From assembly GCF_051857535.1 (NCBI RefSeq), contig NZ_JBPZGY010000004.1, positions 1 through 64,000 of the forward strand: DNA of 64,000 bases. Direction: 5' to 3'. A program made the position numbers and the translations under genes. Numbering within the stretch: position 1 is the first letter of the stretch; every line of letters begins with the position of its first letter. The DNA comes from Roseateles_B sp051857535 (lineage in GTDB: Bacteria; Pseudomonadota; Gammaproteobacteria; Burkholderiales; Burkholderiaceae_C). This document shows, one piece after another, positions 44,150-52,657 of this stretch. The notes below the pieces were generated by a model. It made no database searches. It was given only the letters and a program-made list of their open reading frames with translations, and was not told where the DNA came from.

Positions 44150-44421
44150 CCTTTACAGGGACCTCCCGGTAACTATGCAAGCTCAATGAGGACTGTTTTC
44201 GATACCTGCCTTTGCTGTGTTCCCATCCAGACCTGAGTTCGGGATCGATGCAGTGGCACAGAGAACAGACTGCACATCTACAGGCGGCCTTGTTGCACTC
44301 GGGTGTCGGTGCGGGCCCAGATAGCAAGCGCTCAACAGGCCTCCATTCACTCCCCGCCGTCGCCACCAGTGGCGTGGCACAGCTCACGCAGATGCGGTCT
44401 GGAACTGCGCCCCATCCGACG

Positions 44422-45927
44422 TCAGGGCGTCGTCGCGGTGCCCCCGCTCGCGCCCGACGCACCGCTCGCGCCTGAAGCACCGCTGGCGCCCGACGCACCG
44501 CTCGCGCCTGAAGCACCGCTGGCGCCCGACGCTCCTCCAGCGCCCCCACTCTCCCCACCACCGCCGCTAGCTCCCCCCGTCCCACCCGTGCTCCCCGGCG
44601 CCGGCACCGGCAAGGGCGCATCCCGCATGCTGGGCTGGCTCACCCCGCCCACGGCGCTGTTCATGCTCGTGCGGCGGGCCTCGTCGCCCGTGCGCACCCC
44701 CTCGCGGCGCTGCTGGCGGGCGTTCAGGTGGGCGGTCTCCAGTTCCGCGCTCGGGTTGATGCTGGCATTGCGGATGCGATCGGCCTGCGCCTGAGCGGCC
44801 AGGCGGTTCAGGGGCACGGCATCGGTATGGAAATGCAGCTCCACGGAGGAGTTCAGCTCGGCCTCGGTGTTGATCTCCTCGGTGCGCTGGCTGCGCTCGG
44901 TGTTGACGTAGGAGATGGTGTTCTCGACCTCGGCGCTGGCGCCCCAGGCACCGATGCCGAAGCTGCCACCCGCCTTGACCCGGTTCTGCATGCCGAACTG
45001 GCTGCCGCGGTCCTGGGAGGCGGCGCTGCGGGTGTCGATGTGGAAGCGCATGGCGGCGTTGATCTTGCCGGCGTCGATCACGATGCGGTTCATGCCCATC
45101 ATCACCATGGTGGCCAGCATCTGCTGGCGCTGGCGGGCCAGCTGGCGCCGCGCGAAGGGCACCAGGGCTTCGGGGTTGGCCGCCTCGATGGGCTCGTTGG
45201 GGCCCAGGCCGAAGGCGGCGCGCAGGGTGTCGGGCTCGGGCATGTGGCCGCCGGGGCGCAGGCGCAGGCGCGGCACCTCGGGGGCGTCGTCGGGGTCGGG
45301 CGTCTCGCCGGGCTCGGGGCGGTCCTCGGGGTCCGGGGCCTCGGGGGCGTCCATCTCCAACTGGTCGGGGAAGTGGTCGACCAGCCACTGCCGGGCCTGC
45401 GTCTCGTGCGTGGCCAGCTGCTCGAAGCCCTGGGCCGAGCCGGACACGGCATTGAGCAGCTGCAGGTACTGCTGCAGCTGGGTCTGGTTGGAGTCGTTCA
45501 TGGCGCGGAACACGCCATTGAGCAGGTCGGTCACGAAGCGGGGGAAGCTGATGGCATTGAGCGTGTCCCGCGTGGTCTGGCCGATCTGGCGCGTGGCCGT
45601 GCCGAAGTCGGGCTGGGCCTCCAGGCTCTGCACGGCAGCCTGCTGCGCGCGGGGCTGGCGGCGGCGGATGGCCTGCTCGGCCTCGTGCTCTTCCTGCAGG
45701 CTCAGGGCGACGAGGTGCGAGACCTTGACCATGGCCTGGGCCAGGTCGCGGCGCTGCTCCGGCGGCAGCTCGGCATAGGCCTGGGTGTGGGCCAGCTGCT
45801 GGCGCACGGCGGCGCGCAGCCAGGGCGGCGGGGTGTCGGCTTCCAGCCCCAGCGCAGTGGCCCCGGGGGATGGCGGCGACGGCGCTGGTGCACGGGCTCG
45901 GGCAGGGGCAGGGCTCAGCGCCTCCAT
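44422..45927 (-). CDS. Paralogue A of the four-member operon family, with Gly-Ala-Ser tail
   Basis: The 501-residue last gene of the cluster shares three blocks with the genes at 46881, 48208 and 55187. These are a helical N-domain (residues 35-75, LPPEQRRDLAQAMVKVSHL), the core FPRFVTDLLNGVFRAMND (128-145, continuing to VDHFPDQL) and QRQQMLATMVMMGMNRIVIDAGKINAAMRF (266-295). A Gly/Ser/Thr-rich strand region 310-370 ends in SVELHFHTDAVPLNRL. The acidic stretch 195-220 and a C-terminal (Gly-Ala-Ser)n tail from about 449 are specific to this copy. It has no signal peptide or membrane helix. Function unknown. The gene starts 2 bp after the previous stop. Confidence 0.75.
   Translation of the reverse strand: MEALSPAPARARAPAPSPPSPGATALGLEADTPPPWLRAAVRQQLAHTQAYAELPPEQRRDLAQAMVKVSHLVALSLQEEHEAEQAIRRRQPRAQQAAVQSLEAQPDFGTATRQIGQTTRDTLNAISFPRFVTDLLNGVFRAMNDSNQTQLQQYLQLLNAVSGSAQGFEQLATHETQARQWLVDHFPDQLEMDAPEAPDPEDRPEPGETPDPDDAPEVPRLRLRPGGHMPEPDTLRAAFGLGPNEPIEAANPEALVPFARRQLARQRQQMLATMVMMGMNRIVIDAGKINAAMRFHIDTRSAASQDRGSQFGMQNRVKAGGSFGIGAWGASAEVENTISYVNTERSQRTEEINTEAELNSSVELHFHTDAVPLNRLAAQAQADRIRNASINPSAELETAHLNARQQRREGVRTGDEARRTSMNSAVGGVSQPSMRDAPLPVPAPGSTGGTGGASGGGGESGGAGGASGASGASGASGASGASGASGASGASGASGGTATTP
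44446..44535. repeat. 18-bp coding repeat, five copies, encoding the Gly-Ala-Ser tail
   Basis: Units GCTSGCGCCYGAMGCACC repeat at 44446, 44464, 44482, 44500 and 44518, alternating as a 36-bp higher-order unit. On the minus strand each unit gives two Gly-Ala-Ser triplets, and degenerate units extend the tail on both sides. Confidence 0.9.
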
Positions 45928-45929
45928 GG

Positions 45930-46859
45930 TCAGAAGGCCTCCAGCAGGGCCAGGTTCACCACCTCGGGGCGCTCGCCCCGGGCGGAGAGCCGCCAGCGCT
46001 CGGCTGCCGCGATGAGGGTCTGCAGGGCGGGATCAGCCGGCGCGATGGCAAAGCCCTGGCTCGCCGCCTGAGCCAGCCACATGAGCACCTGGCTGCCGGC
46101 GCGGGCGCGGTCGAAGCGCTGGCGCAGGTCGCCCAGCACCTCGCGCTCATGGACCAGGGCTGCGCGCACCAGGCCGTGCAGGTCCCGCACGCCGAAGGCC
46201 GTCTGTAGCTGGCGGTCGCCCAGCAGCTGCAGGGCGCTGCGCAGCTGGCCCAGCAGCTCGTCGGCCGCCTGCAGCAGCATGCCTTCGAGGCGGCTGGCGG
46301 CAATCTCCAGCAGGCCCTGGGCCGCATGCTGGAGGCCGACTTCCTCGCGCACATCGTGCTGGCCGGCGTTGTCGGCCAGGGGCACGAGGGCGCCGCACAG
46401 GCGGGCCAGGGCGGGCTCGAAGTCCTGCGGATCGAAGGCCTGGGCCAGCAGGGCGCGGCGCTCGTCGCCCGAGAGGCGCTGGCGGCGCTCCTTCCACAGC
46501 TTCTTCAGCAGGGGCTCCAGCTTGGGCAGGGCCACGCTGATGGCGCCGCTGCTCCACAGCGCGGCAATGCGCTCGCTGGCGCGGATCATGGGCTCCAGCT
46601 CCTGCACCAGGTAGAGGCTGGCGAGCACGCCCAGCTGGGCCGGCGCGCGCGTGGGGCGGGCCGGCTCGGGCAGGTCGATGGCGCCGAGGTCCAGGCCCTG
46701 GGCCAGCAGGCGCAGGGCGGGCAGGTGGGCGGCCTGCAGGGCCTCGGCCTGGTCCAGCAGGGTGGACAGCGCCAGGACCGCCGGCTCGGGGGCGGGCGGC
46801 AAGGCATCGCCGCCGGCCAGGGCCGTGGCGGTAGGGGGCGGGGCAGTCTCGCAGCTCAC
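45930..46859 (-). CDS. Helical protein of unknown function in the protease/paralogue operon
   Basis: The 309-residue product is predicted almost entirely helical from its Leu/Ala/Glu/Arg pattern. Examples are VLALSTLLDQAEALQAAHLPALRLLAQ, a charged middle ALPKLEPLLKKLWKERRQRLSGDERRALLAQAF and a long C-terminal bundle LEGMLLQAADELLGQLRSALQLLGDRQ. No signal peptide, clear membrane segment or catalytic motif is seen. I do not recognise a family. It lies between two paralogue genes with 2-21 bp gaps, so it must be co-translated with them. An adaptor or structural role is only a guess. Confidence 0.65.
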   Translation of the reverse strand: MSCETAPPPTATALAGGDALPPAPEPAVLALSTLLDQAEALQAAHLPALRLLAQGLDLGAIDLPEPARPTRAPAQLGVLASLYLVQELEPMIRASERIAALWSSGAISVALPKLEPLLKKLWKERRQRLSGDERRALLAQAFDPQDFEPALARLCGALVPLADNAGQHDVREEVGLQHAAQGLLEIAASRLEGMLLQAADELLGQLRSALQLLGDRQLQTAFGVRDLHGLVRAALVHEREVLGDLRQRFDRARAGSQVLMWLAQAASQGFAIAPADPALQTLIAAAERWRLSARGERPEVVNLALLEAF

Positions 46860-46880
46860 GGCGATGCTCCAGGGCGGGCC

Positions 46881-48197
46881 TCAGGCGGCCATGCGCGGGG
46901 GCGTCTGGCCGGCGGGGGCTGCGGCAGTGCCGGCCGGCGCGGGCGCGGCACCGGGTGCCGCAGGCCTCGGTGGATTGGGGTCGAAGGGCGTGGCATTGCC
47001 CTGGATGGACGCCAGCATGCCCGGCGTGGCCAGCTTCTCCATGGGGAAGTAGTCGCTCTTGAAGTTGACCCGCACCTCGCCGGTCAGCTTGGCCTTCAGC
47101 GAGGCCTTGGACTCGCTGCTCTCGTCCACCGAGGACTGGACGGTGGTCATGTGGTCGTAGTCGTTGCGGTTCACCGTGGCAGCGCCCCAGCCGAGGAAGC
47201 CGCCCGCCGCTGCGGAGGTGTTGCTGTTGTGCATCTGCTCGCGGTCCGAGAGGCCTGCCTTGGCCTTGCGCAGGGCTTGGTCGCTGGCGCGGAAGTCGAA
47301 CACCACCTTGGCGTTGATGGCGCCGTCGGTGACCACGATGCGGTTGATGCCCAGCAGGGTCATGGAGGCCAGCATCTGCTGGCGCGAGCGCGCCATCTGC
47401 ACGCGGGCCGCGGCCACGAGGCGCGCTTCCTGGTCCGCATCCGAGAGATCGGTGACGGGCTTGAGCAGCTGCAGCTCCTGGTTGATGCGGGCCAGCGCCC
47501 CTTCGTTGTCCTCGTTGCGCAGCTGCAGGCGCTGGCCCGTGCCGCCTTCGTCGTCCTCGCCACGGCCGATGCTGAGGGCGTCTGGGAACTTGTCACTCAA
47601 CCAGCCGCGGGCCTGGTCCAGGCTGATGTTGTCCTGGGCGAACTGGTCCACGGTCTGGGCCACGGACTTGAGCAGTTCGCCATAGGCCTGCATCTGCTGG
47701 ATGCTGGCGTTGACGATGGCCTGGAACACGTTCTGGATCAGCCCGCCCACGAAGGCCGGGAAGTCCACCGCGCTGACCAGGTTCTTGAACTGATCGGTGC
47801 CCTGCTTGAGGGCGCCGGCCTTGAAGTCGGCGCCGGCAAAGGTGCCCACCTTCTCCGAGGCCTTGTCCTTGGCCGCACCCACGCCGCCGGCCAGGGCCTC
47901 GACCGAAGCCGCCTCGCTGCGCGGCTGCTGGTCCGGGTCCGGCGTGTCGACGCCGTCCTTGCGCACGACCGGGCGCTCGAACTCCTCGCGCGCCAGGCCT
48001 TGCGGATTGGCCATGAAGGAGGCCACGCGCACCATGGTCTGGGCGATCTCGCGCTGCTGCTCGGCAGGCAGGGCGCGGAAGCCCTCGCTCTGGGCCAGCA
48101 GGGCCCGCACCTGCGGTCGCACGGTGGACAGGGTGGCGTCGTCGAGCCAGTCGTGCGAGGCAGCCGGGGCAGGGGTCGGAGGCGCGGTGCTGGGCAT
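46881..48197 (-). CDS. Paralogue B of the four-member operon family
   Basis: The product has 438 residues from ATG 48197 (SD-like TGAGGA); the frame to 48269 overlaps the previous gene. The block order equals paralogue C: helical N-domain (residues 25-65, VRALLAQSEGFRALPAEQQREIAQTMV), core FPAFVGGLIQNVFQAIVNASIQQM (146-169) ending DKFPDAL, then SRQQMLASMTLLGINRIVVTDG (271-292) and AKVVFDF. A Ser/Thr/Asn-rich strand region 318-375 with GGFLGWGAATV leads to LTGEVRVNFKSDYFPMEKL (371-389). A proline/alanine tail closes it. No export signal. It resembles, distantly and by eye only, DUF2589-type proteins. Function unknown. Confidence 0.75.
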   Translation of the reverse strand: MPSTAPPTPAPAASHDWLDDATLSTVRPQVRALLAQSEGFRALPAEQQREIAQTMVRVASFMANPQGLAREEFERPVVRKDGVDTPDPDQQPRSEAASVEALAGGVGAAKDKASEKVGTFAGADFKAGALKQGTDQFKNLVSAVDFPAFVGGLIQNVFQAIVNASIQQMQAYGELLKSVAQTVDQFAQDNISLDQARGWLSDKFPDALSIGRGEDDEGGTGQRLQLRNEDNEGALARINQELQLLKPVTDLSDADQEARLVAAARVQMARSRQQMLASMTLLGINRIVVTDGAINAKVVFDFRASDQALRKAKAGLSDREQMHNSNTSAAAGGFLGWGAATVNRNDYDHMTTVQSSVDESSESKASLKAKLTGEVRVNFKSDYFPMEKLATPGMLASIQGNATPFDPNPPRPAAPGAAPAPAGTAAAPAGQTPPRMAA

Positions 48198-48207
48198 GGC
48201 GGGGTCC

Positions 48208-49590
48208 TCAGGCGGCGGGGGCGGGAGCGGGGGCCTGCGCAGGCGTGCCCGCCGCGGGCGCTGCCGCACCCGGCGTGGTGGTGACCGGCCGCGCCGCCAT
48301 CGTCTTGACCATGCCTGGCTGCGAGTTCATCTGGATGGCGGCGATGGCCGCCGGGTCGGCCATCTTCTCCAGCGGCAGGTAGTCGCTCTTGAAGTTGACC
48401 TCCACATGGCCGGCCAGGCTGGCCTTGGTCTGCAGCGAGGAGTCGTCGCGCAGCTGGCTGGTGCTCATCAGCGTGACGACGGGCGCCTCGTTGTACTTGT
48501 AGGCACCGGTGGAGTAGGTGCTGGCGTCGGTCTTGCCGGTGAGCACGCCGGTGTCGCTGCGGGTCTCGCTGCCGCCTTCCTTCTTGTAGTCCCACTGGCC
48601 TTCGCCGCTGTGGGTCTTCTGGACGTTGCCGTACATGTCCGTCGCGTAGTCGTACTTGACGGCGCTCTTCTGGAAGCGGCGGTTGTCGCGGGCCTGGAAG
48701 TCGAACAGCACTTTGGCCGAGATCTTGCCGTCGGTCACCACGATGCGCTGCATGCCCATCATCACCATGGTGGCCAGCAGTTGCTGGCGCCCGGTGGCGA
48801 TGGTGGTGCGCGCGGCGGGCACGAGCAGGGCCTCGATGAGGTTGTCGTCGATGCGCTGCAGGGGCTGGGCCAGGGGCAGGCCGCTGCCGTTGATGCGGGC
48901 GATGGCGTCCTTCTCCTCCACGCCCTCGCGCAGGGTCACGCGCGGGCCGGTGGCCGGCGCGTCGCCGAAGCTGAAGTCGCCCTGGCCGGGCTCCTGCAGC
49001 TGGAAGAGGTCGGGGAAGCGCTCGATGAGGTTGTCCCGGCCCTGGTTGGCCGTGGTGTTCTCGTCGCGGAACTGGTTGAGGCTTTTGGAGACGTCGGCCA
49101 CCAGCTTGGCATAGGCCTCCATCTGCTCGATGGAGCTGGTGACGATGCTGTGGAAGACGCCGTTGATCAGGCCGCTGACGAAGCCGGGGAAGTTCACCCC
49201 CTTGATCATGGCCACGGCCTGCTCCACGCCCGTGCGCACGGCGGCGCCGAAGGCCGGGGCGTCGTCGGCCTCGACGTCCTTGACGCTGCTGGTGCTGCCG
49301 CGCGCATTGGCCTGGTTGTTCAGCGCCCCGAAGCCCAGCAGGCCGCCCGCGGCCAGGGACTGCACCTCGGGCGCTGCCTGCTGCGGGTCGACCTTCATGC
49401 CCGGCTCGGCCAGGAAGGCGCCGACCTGCACCAGGTCGTGGGCCAGCTGGCGCTGGGTGTCCGGCGCCAGGCGGGTATAGGCCGGGCTCTGCTCCAGCAG
49501 GGCGCGAACGGAGCTGCGGGTCGCCTGCAGCGTCTCGCGGCTGACGGGCGGCGTGGCGGACGAAGGGCTGGGGGCGGGCAGGGCACTCAT
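48208..49590 (-). CDS. Paralogue C of the four-member operon family
   Basis: The 460-residue product is the clearest representative of the family. The N-domain (20-62) reads VRALLEQSPAYTRLAPDTQRQ. The core (134-197) reads FPGFVSGLINGVFHSIVTSS followed by QMEAYAKLVADVSKS and ERFPDLF. The hinge block (268-298) has RQQLLATMVMMGMQRIVVTDG and AKVLFDFQARD. A long polar, strand-prone insertion (305-385) rich in Ser, Thr, Tyr and Gly precedes LAGHVEVNFKSDYLPLEKM (392-410). The tail is Pro/Ala-rich. No signal peptide. The gene starts 1 bp after the preceding stop and ends 10 bp before paralogue B, so equal expression is likely. Confidence 0.75.
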   Translation of the reverse strand: MSALPAPSPSSATPPVSRETLQATRSSVRALLEQSPAYTRLAPDTQRQLAHDLVQVGAFLAEPGMKVDPQQAAPEVQSLAAGGLLGFGALNNQANARGSTSSVKDVEADDAPAFGAAVRTGVEQAVAMIKGVNFPGFVSGLINGVFHSIVTSSIEQMEAYAKLVADVSKSLNQFRDENTTANQGRDNLIERFPDLFQLQEPGQGDFSFGDAPATGPRVTLREGVEEKDAIARINGSGLPLAQPLQRIDDNLIEALLVPAARTTIATGRQQLLATMVMMGMQRIVVTDGKISAKVLFDFQARDNRRFQKSAVKYDYATDMYGNVQKTHSGEGQWDYKKEGGSETRSDTGVLTGKTDASTYSTGAYKYNEAPVVTLMSTSQLRDDSSLQTKASLAGHVEVNFKSDYLPLEKMADPAAIAAIQMNSQPGMVKTMAARPVTTTPGAAAPAAGTPAQAPAPAPAA

Positions 49591-49591
49591 C

Positions 49592-50647
49592 TCACACCTC
49601 GGGGCTCAGGGCTTGACCGGCGAGCGCGCGTTCGTTCATCTGGTCGCGCAGCTCGAACTCGATGGGGCGCACGTAGAGGCTGATGCGGGCGTCGCTGCGC
49701 GGCGTGACCCGCACGGACAGCACCGAGAAATGCCCCTGCTCGCGCGCATCGTCCACGCCGAAGGCCTGCAGCCAGCGCTCCAGGGCCAGCAGCTGGCGCG
49801 GGCGCTCGGCCAGGCCCAGGCGGACCAGATCGACGAAGCCCGTGGGCAGGTCGGGCAGTGCGGAGAGCAGGATCTCCAGCTTCAGCTCGACACCTTCGGG
49901 CGACTCGCGCAGGCCCAGCAGGGCCGAGCCGTGCGGCAGCTCGAAGCGCCCGCCCAGGGCCACGCCCACGGCGCGCATCAGCGAGGGCAGGCGCTGGGCC
50001 AGGCCCAGCTCGTTCATCAGCGATCCCAGCTCCGACAGCACCAGCGGCCCGCGGTGCATGAAGGTCACGCGCTGCGAGCCGGCGTCGCGCTTGCAGCCGA
50101 TGCTGGTGAAGATGGGCATGAGCCGCGGGTAGAGCATCATCACCCGGCGCGTGAGCCGGGCCAGGCCCGGGCTCAGGGCCTCGATCTGCTGCGGGTTGAG
50201 CTCGTAGTAGATCTTGGCGGCGTAGAGCCCGTCCTCGTCGAAGGCGCTGCCGAACCAGGCGCCGAAGTTCATCCACGACAGGCCGGACATGCCACGCCAG
50301 GCCTCGCTGCGCTCGTCGAACCAGCGCAGGGCGTCTCGGCCGAAGATGGGGTAGACCAGCCGGCGCAGCTCGCGCGTGGCCTCGTCACGCCGGGCCATGG
50401 GGCTGGCCTCAGGCTCCAGCGGCGAGATGGTGAAGCGCAGCATGCGCGGCTCGCTCTCCGAGAACGAGGGCTCATAGGGCACCGCGCCGGGCGTCAGCGC
50501 GTTGTTGGCATAGGCCAGGTCGTTCTCGGGCCGGGCGAAGCTGCGCTGCAGCATGGGGCCCACGTAGTCCATGGGATCGCTGACGCCGAGGCGGCGCGAG
50601 GCCACCGCCAGCGACTGCGCCACGTGCTTGAACATCGGTTGCGTCAT
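49592..50647 (-). CDS. Unknown protein of the protease/paralogue operon (possible ABBA-barrel fold)
   Basis: The 351-residue product has mixed alpha/beta wording with repeated strand-like segments ending in paired basic and aromatic residues. These include EPRMLRFTISPLEPE, DGLYAAKIYYELNPQQ, RVTFMHRGPLVLSE, GVELKLEILLSALP and ARISLYVRPIEFELRDQ. The regular alternation of helices and strands with Lys/Arg-x-Tyr triplets faintly recalls ABBA-type aromatic prenyltransferases, but this is only an impression and no DMATS motif is complete. No signal peptide or membrane segment. The gene starts 16 bp after the 653-residue gene stops. Function unknown. Confidence 0.6.
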   Translation of the reverse strand: MTQPMFKHVAQSLAVASRRLGVSDPMDYVGPMLQRSFARPENDLAYANNALTPGAVPYEPSFSESEPRMLRFTISPLEPEASPMARRDEATRELRRLVYPIFGRDALRWFDERSEAWRGMSGLSWMNFGAWFGSAFDEDGLYAAKIYYELNPQQIEALSPGLARLTRRVMMLYPRLMPIFTSIGCKRDAGSQRVTFMHRGPLVLSELGSLMNELGLAQRLPSLMRAVGVALGGRFELPHGSALLGLRESPEGVELKLEILLSALPDLPTGFVDLVRLGLAERPRQLLALERWLQAFGVDDAREQGHFSVLSVRVTPRSDARISLYVRPIEFELRDQMNERALAGQALSPEV

Positions 50648-50663
50648 GGGGGGCCTCCTGGGC

Positions 50664-52625
50664 TCAGATGGGCAGGTTCACGCCCACCGAGGCCAGCACG
50701 TCGCGCGCGGCCTGGGGCATGTCGATGGGCCGGCTGGTCATGGCCGGCGCCTCGATGGACTGGGAGTAGTGCTCGACGCTTTGCTCCTGCACGCCCATCA
50801 CGGCCAGCCACTGCTCGCAGGCGTTGACCAGGTCCCAGTCTGTGGGCTTGAGCGTGGGATTGGCGCCGCTGGAGATGCGCATCTGCGGGTTGGAGATCTC
50901 GTCGATGGACAGCACCGGGCCGGAGATGTTGGCCAGGCGCTGGATGTTCTCGGAGATCCAGCGAATGATGATGGCCCCGGCCCGCGACTGGGTGCGGAAG
51001 CGGTGCGTGTTCTTGGCACCGCCCAGGTAGTTGACGTTGACCATGTCGATCACCTGCCACATGTCCCGGGCGCCGAAGGCCGAGCGCAGATCGGGGTCCT
51101 GCAGGATGTCGCGGAAGTTGATGATGGTGTTCTGCAGCTCGGTCGCGGCGAAGTAGGCGATGCCGTAGCCGTTGCGCGAGAGGTTGGCGCCCAGGTCGCG
51201 TGCGGCCTTGCGCACCTGCTCCTGGCTGACGGCCATGGGCACGTTGTTGCGCAGCAGGCGCTCCACCGAGATCTGGCGGGCGAAGCTGGACACGGCCGAG
51301 ACGAAGCGCAGCCACAGCTCGTTGAAATCCCGGTTCGGGTCGCCGGCACTGGGGTTGCCGCCGGGGGCGCCGAACATGCGGAAGTACAGCTCGCGGCGTT
51401 CGGCCTCGGTGATGCGCTCGGAGCTGGTCTTGAAGTACTTGAAGAGCTTGTCGCCCACCGTGCCCTTGCCCAGGGGCAGCAGGCCGCCGCGGAAGAGGTC
51501 GACGATCTTGTCCACCACCTGGAACATGCGCATCTCCTCCAGCTGGTAGGCGAAGTAGATGGCCTGCGAGGCCTGCAGGTTCTCCTTCTGGATCTCCACG
51601 TCCACCGACTCTTCCAGATCCGGCAGCATGATCTCCAGGGCCGAGGGCGGGGCGCCTTCCACCATGCCGGTCAGCAGGTTGAAGGCGTTGTCCATGCGGC
51701 TGACCAGCCAGGGGTCGTTGGGCGAGATGCCCTCGTCGCGGATGCGGCGCACGATGGAGGCCAGGCTGTTGGCGGAGACGGCGTAGACGGTGTCGTCCGG
51801 GTCCGGCACCAGGTAGCTGCTGCCCTTCGTGCTGGTGCTGCGCCCGCTGATGAAGCCGGGCGCCTCCGGATCCACATAGCCCTTCTCGATCTGCGACTTG
51901 AGCGTCACCTCATGGCGCGTGGTGAAGCGGTTGAAGGCCGCCATGAACAGGGCGCGGTTCTGCTCGAACTCGCCGCGCGCGATGGTCACCTTGGAGATGA
52001 AGTTCAGGTTGTCCGGGCCCTGGATGCCGTCCAGCAGCAGCAGGCCGCAGACGGCCAGGATCTCCTTCTCCTCGACACCCAGCTCATTGGGCTGCACGCC
52101 GTACTGGCTGCCCATGAAGCCATAGCGCATGACGTAGTCGGTCTGGCCGGTCTGGGAGAGCACGGCCCAGGACTTGCCCGAGACCTGCTCGGCCACGCCG
52201 CGGTAGAGCTCGTCGGTGGTGTCGCGGTCGGCGAGTTGGGCGCGCAGATCGTCCAGCTCCTTCTTCAGGTCCGGGCCCAGGCCGCCGGTGCGGGCCTTGG
52301 TGTTCTCGATGCGCTCCAGATTGGCGATGCGCACGCGGATCTCGGCGCGGCGGTTGCGGTCACGTTCGGCCAGGTCGATGAAGAGGATGCGGTTCATGGG
52401 GGTGGCTCCTGTTTGGGTGTTGGCTGCCGCAGCGGAGGCGGGGGCTTTGGGTGCGGCGATGCCCGCACGGGAGGGACGGGCCGGCGCCGGAGCGCGGGCC
52501 TTGCGGGTGGGGGGAGGCGGCGCCGCCGCGGCAGCGCTCGTCTTCTTGCGGGGGGCGCGCGGCGCTGCAGCGACCGGTGGGGCCGCCTTGCGCTGCGCTG
52601 TCTTCTTGGGCTTTTCGCTGGCCAT
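50664..52625 (-). CDS. Large unknown protein with Lys/Ala/Pro-rich N-terminal tail
   Basis: The product has 653 residues from ATG 52625 (AAGGAG five bases upstream). Residues 1-75 are a histone-H1-like tail of Lys, Ala, Pro and Arg. The folded part begins with a second in-frame start, MNRILFIDLAERDRNRR, at 52397, itself preceded by CAGGAGCC at good spacing, so two forms may be made. A coiled coil follows (residues 85-140, RVRIANLERIENTKAR ... KKELDDLRAQLADRD), then a large helical domain with FGARDMWQVIDMVNVNYLGGAKNTHRF near the end. I recognise no family. The size and central place in the operon suggest a main structural component. Confidence 0.65.
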   Translation of the reverse strand: MASEKPKKTAQRKAAPPVAAAPRAPRKKTSAAAAAPPPPTRKARAPAPARPSRAGIAAPKAPASAAAANTQTGATPMNRILFIDLAERDRNRRAEIRVRIANLERIENTKARTGGLGPDLKKELDDLRAQLADRDTTDELYRGVAEQVSGKSWAVLSQTGQTDYVMRYGFMGSQYGVQPNELGVEEKEILAVCGLLLLDGIQGPDNLNFISKVTIARGEFEQNRALFMAAFNRFTTRHEVTLKSQIEKGYVDPEAPGFISGRSTSTKGSSYLVPDPDDTVYAVSANSLASIVRRIRDEGISPNDPWLVSRMDNAFNLLTGMVEGAPPSALEIMLPDLEESVDVEIQKENLQASQAIYFAYQLEEMRMFQVVDKIVDLFRGGLLPLGKGTVGDKLFKYFKTSSERITEAERRELYFRMFGAPGGNPSAGDPNRDFNELWLRFVSAVSSFARQISVERLLRNNVPMAVSQEQVRKAARDLGANLSRNGYGIAYFAATELQNTIINFRDILQDPDLRSAFGARDMWQVIDMVNVNYLGGAKNTHRFRTQSRAGAIIIRWISENIQRLANISGPVLSIDEISNPQMRISSGANPTLKPTDWDLVNACEQWLAVMGVQEQSVEHYSQSIEAPAMTSRPIDMPQAARDVLASVGVNLPI

Positions 52626-52657
52626 GGGGGCTCCTTGTCACTCGGTCACGCTATTGC

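Noticed and set aside
43665..44300. Full attC site and integron platform
   Set aside because: No GTTRRRY core is found at the 3' side and no integrase gene is present, so only a cassette-like unit is reported.
44446..44535. Non-coding minisatellite or CRISPR
   Set aside because: Period is 18 bp, in frame with paralogue A and encoding its Gly-Ala-Ser tail.
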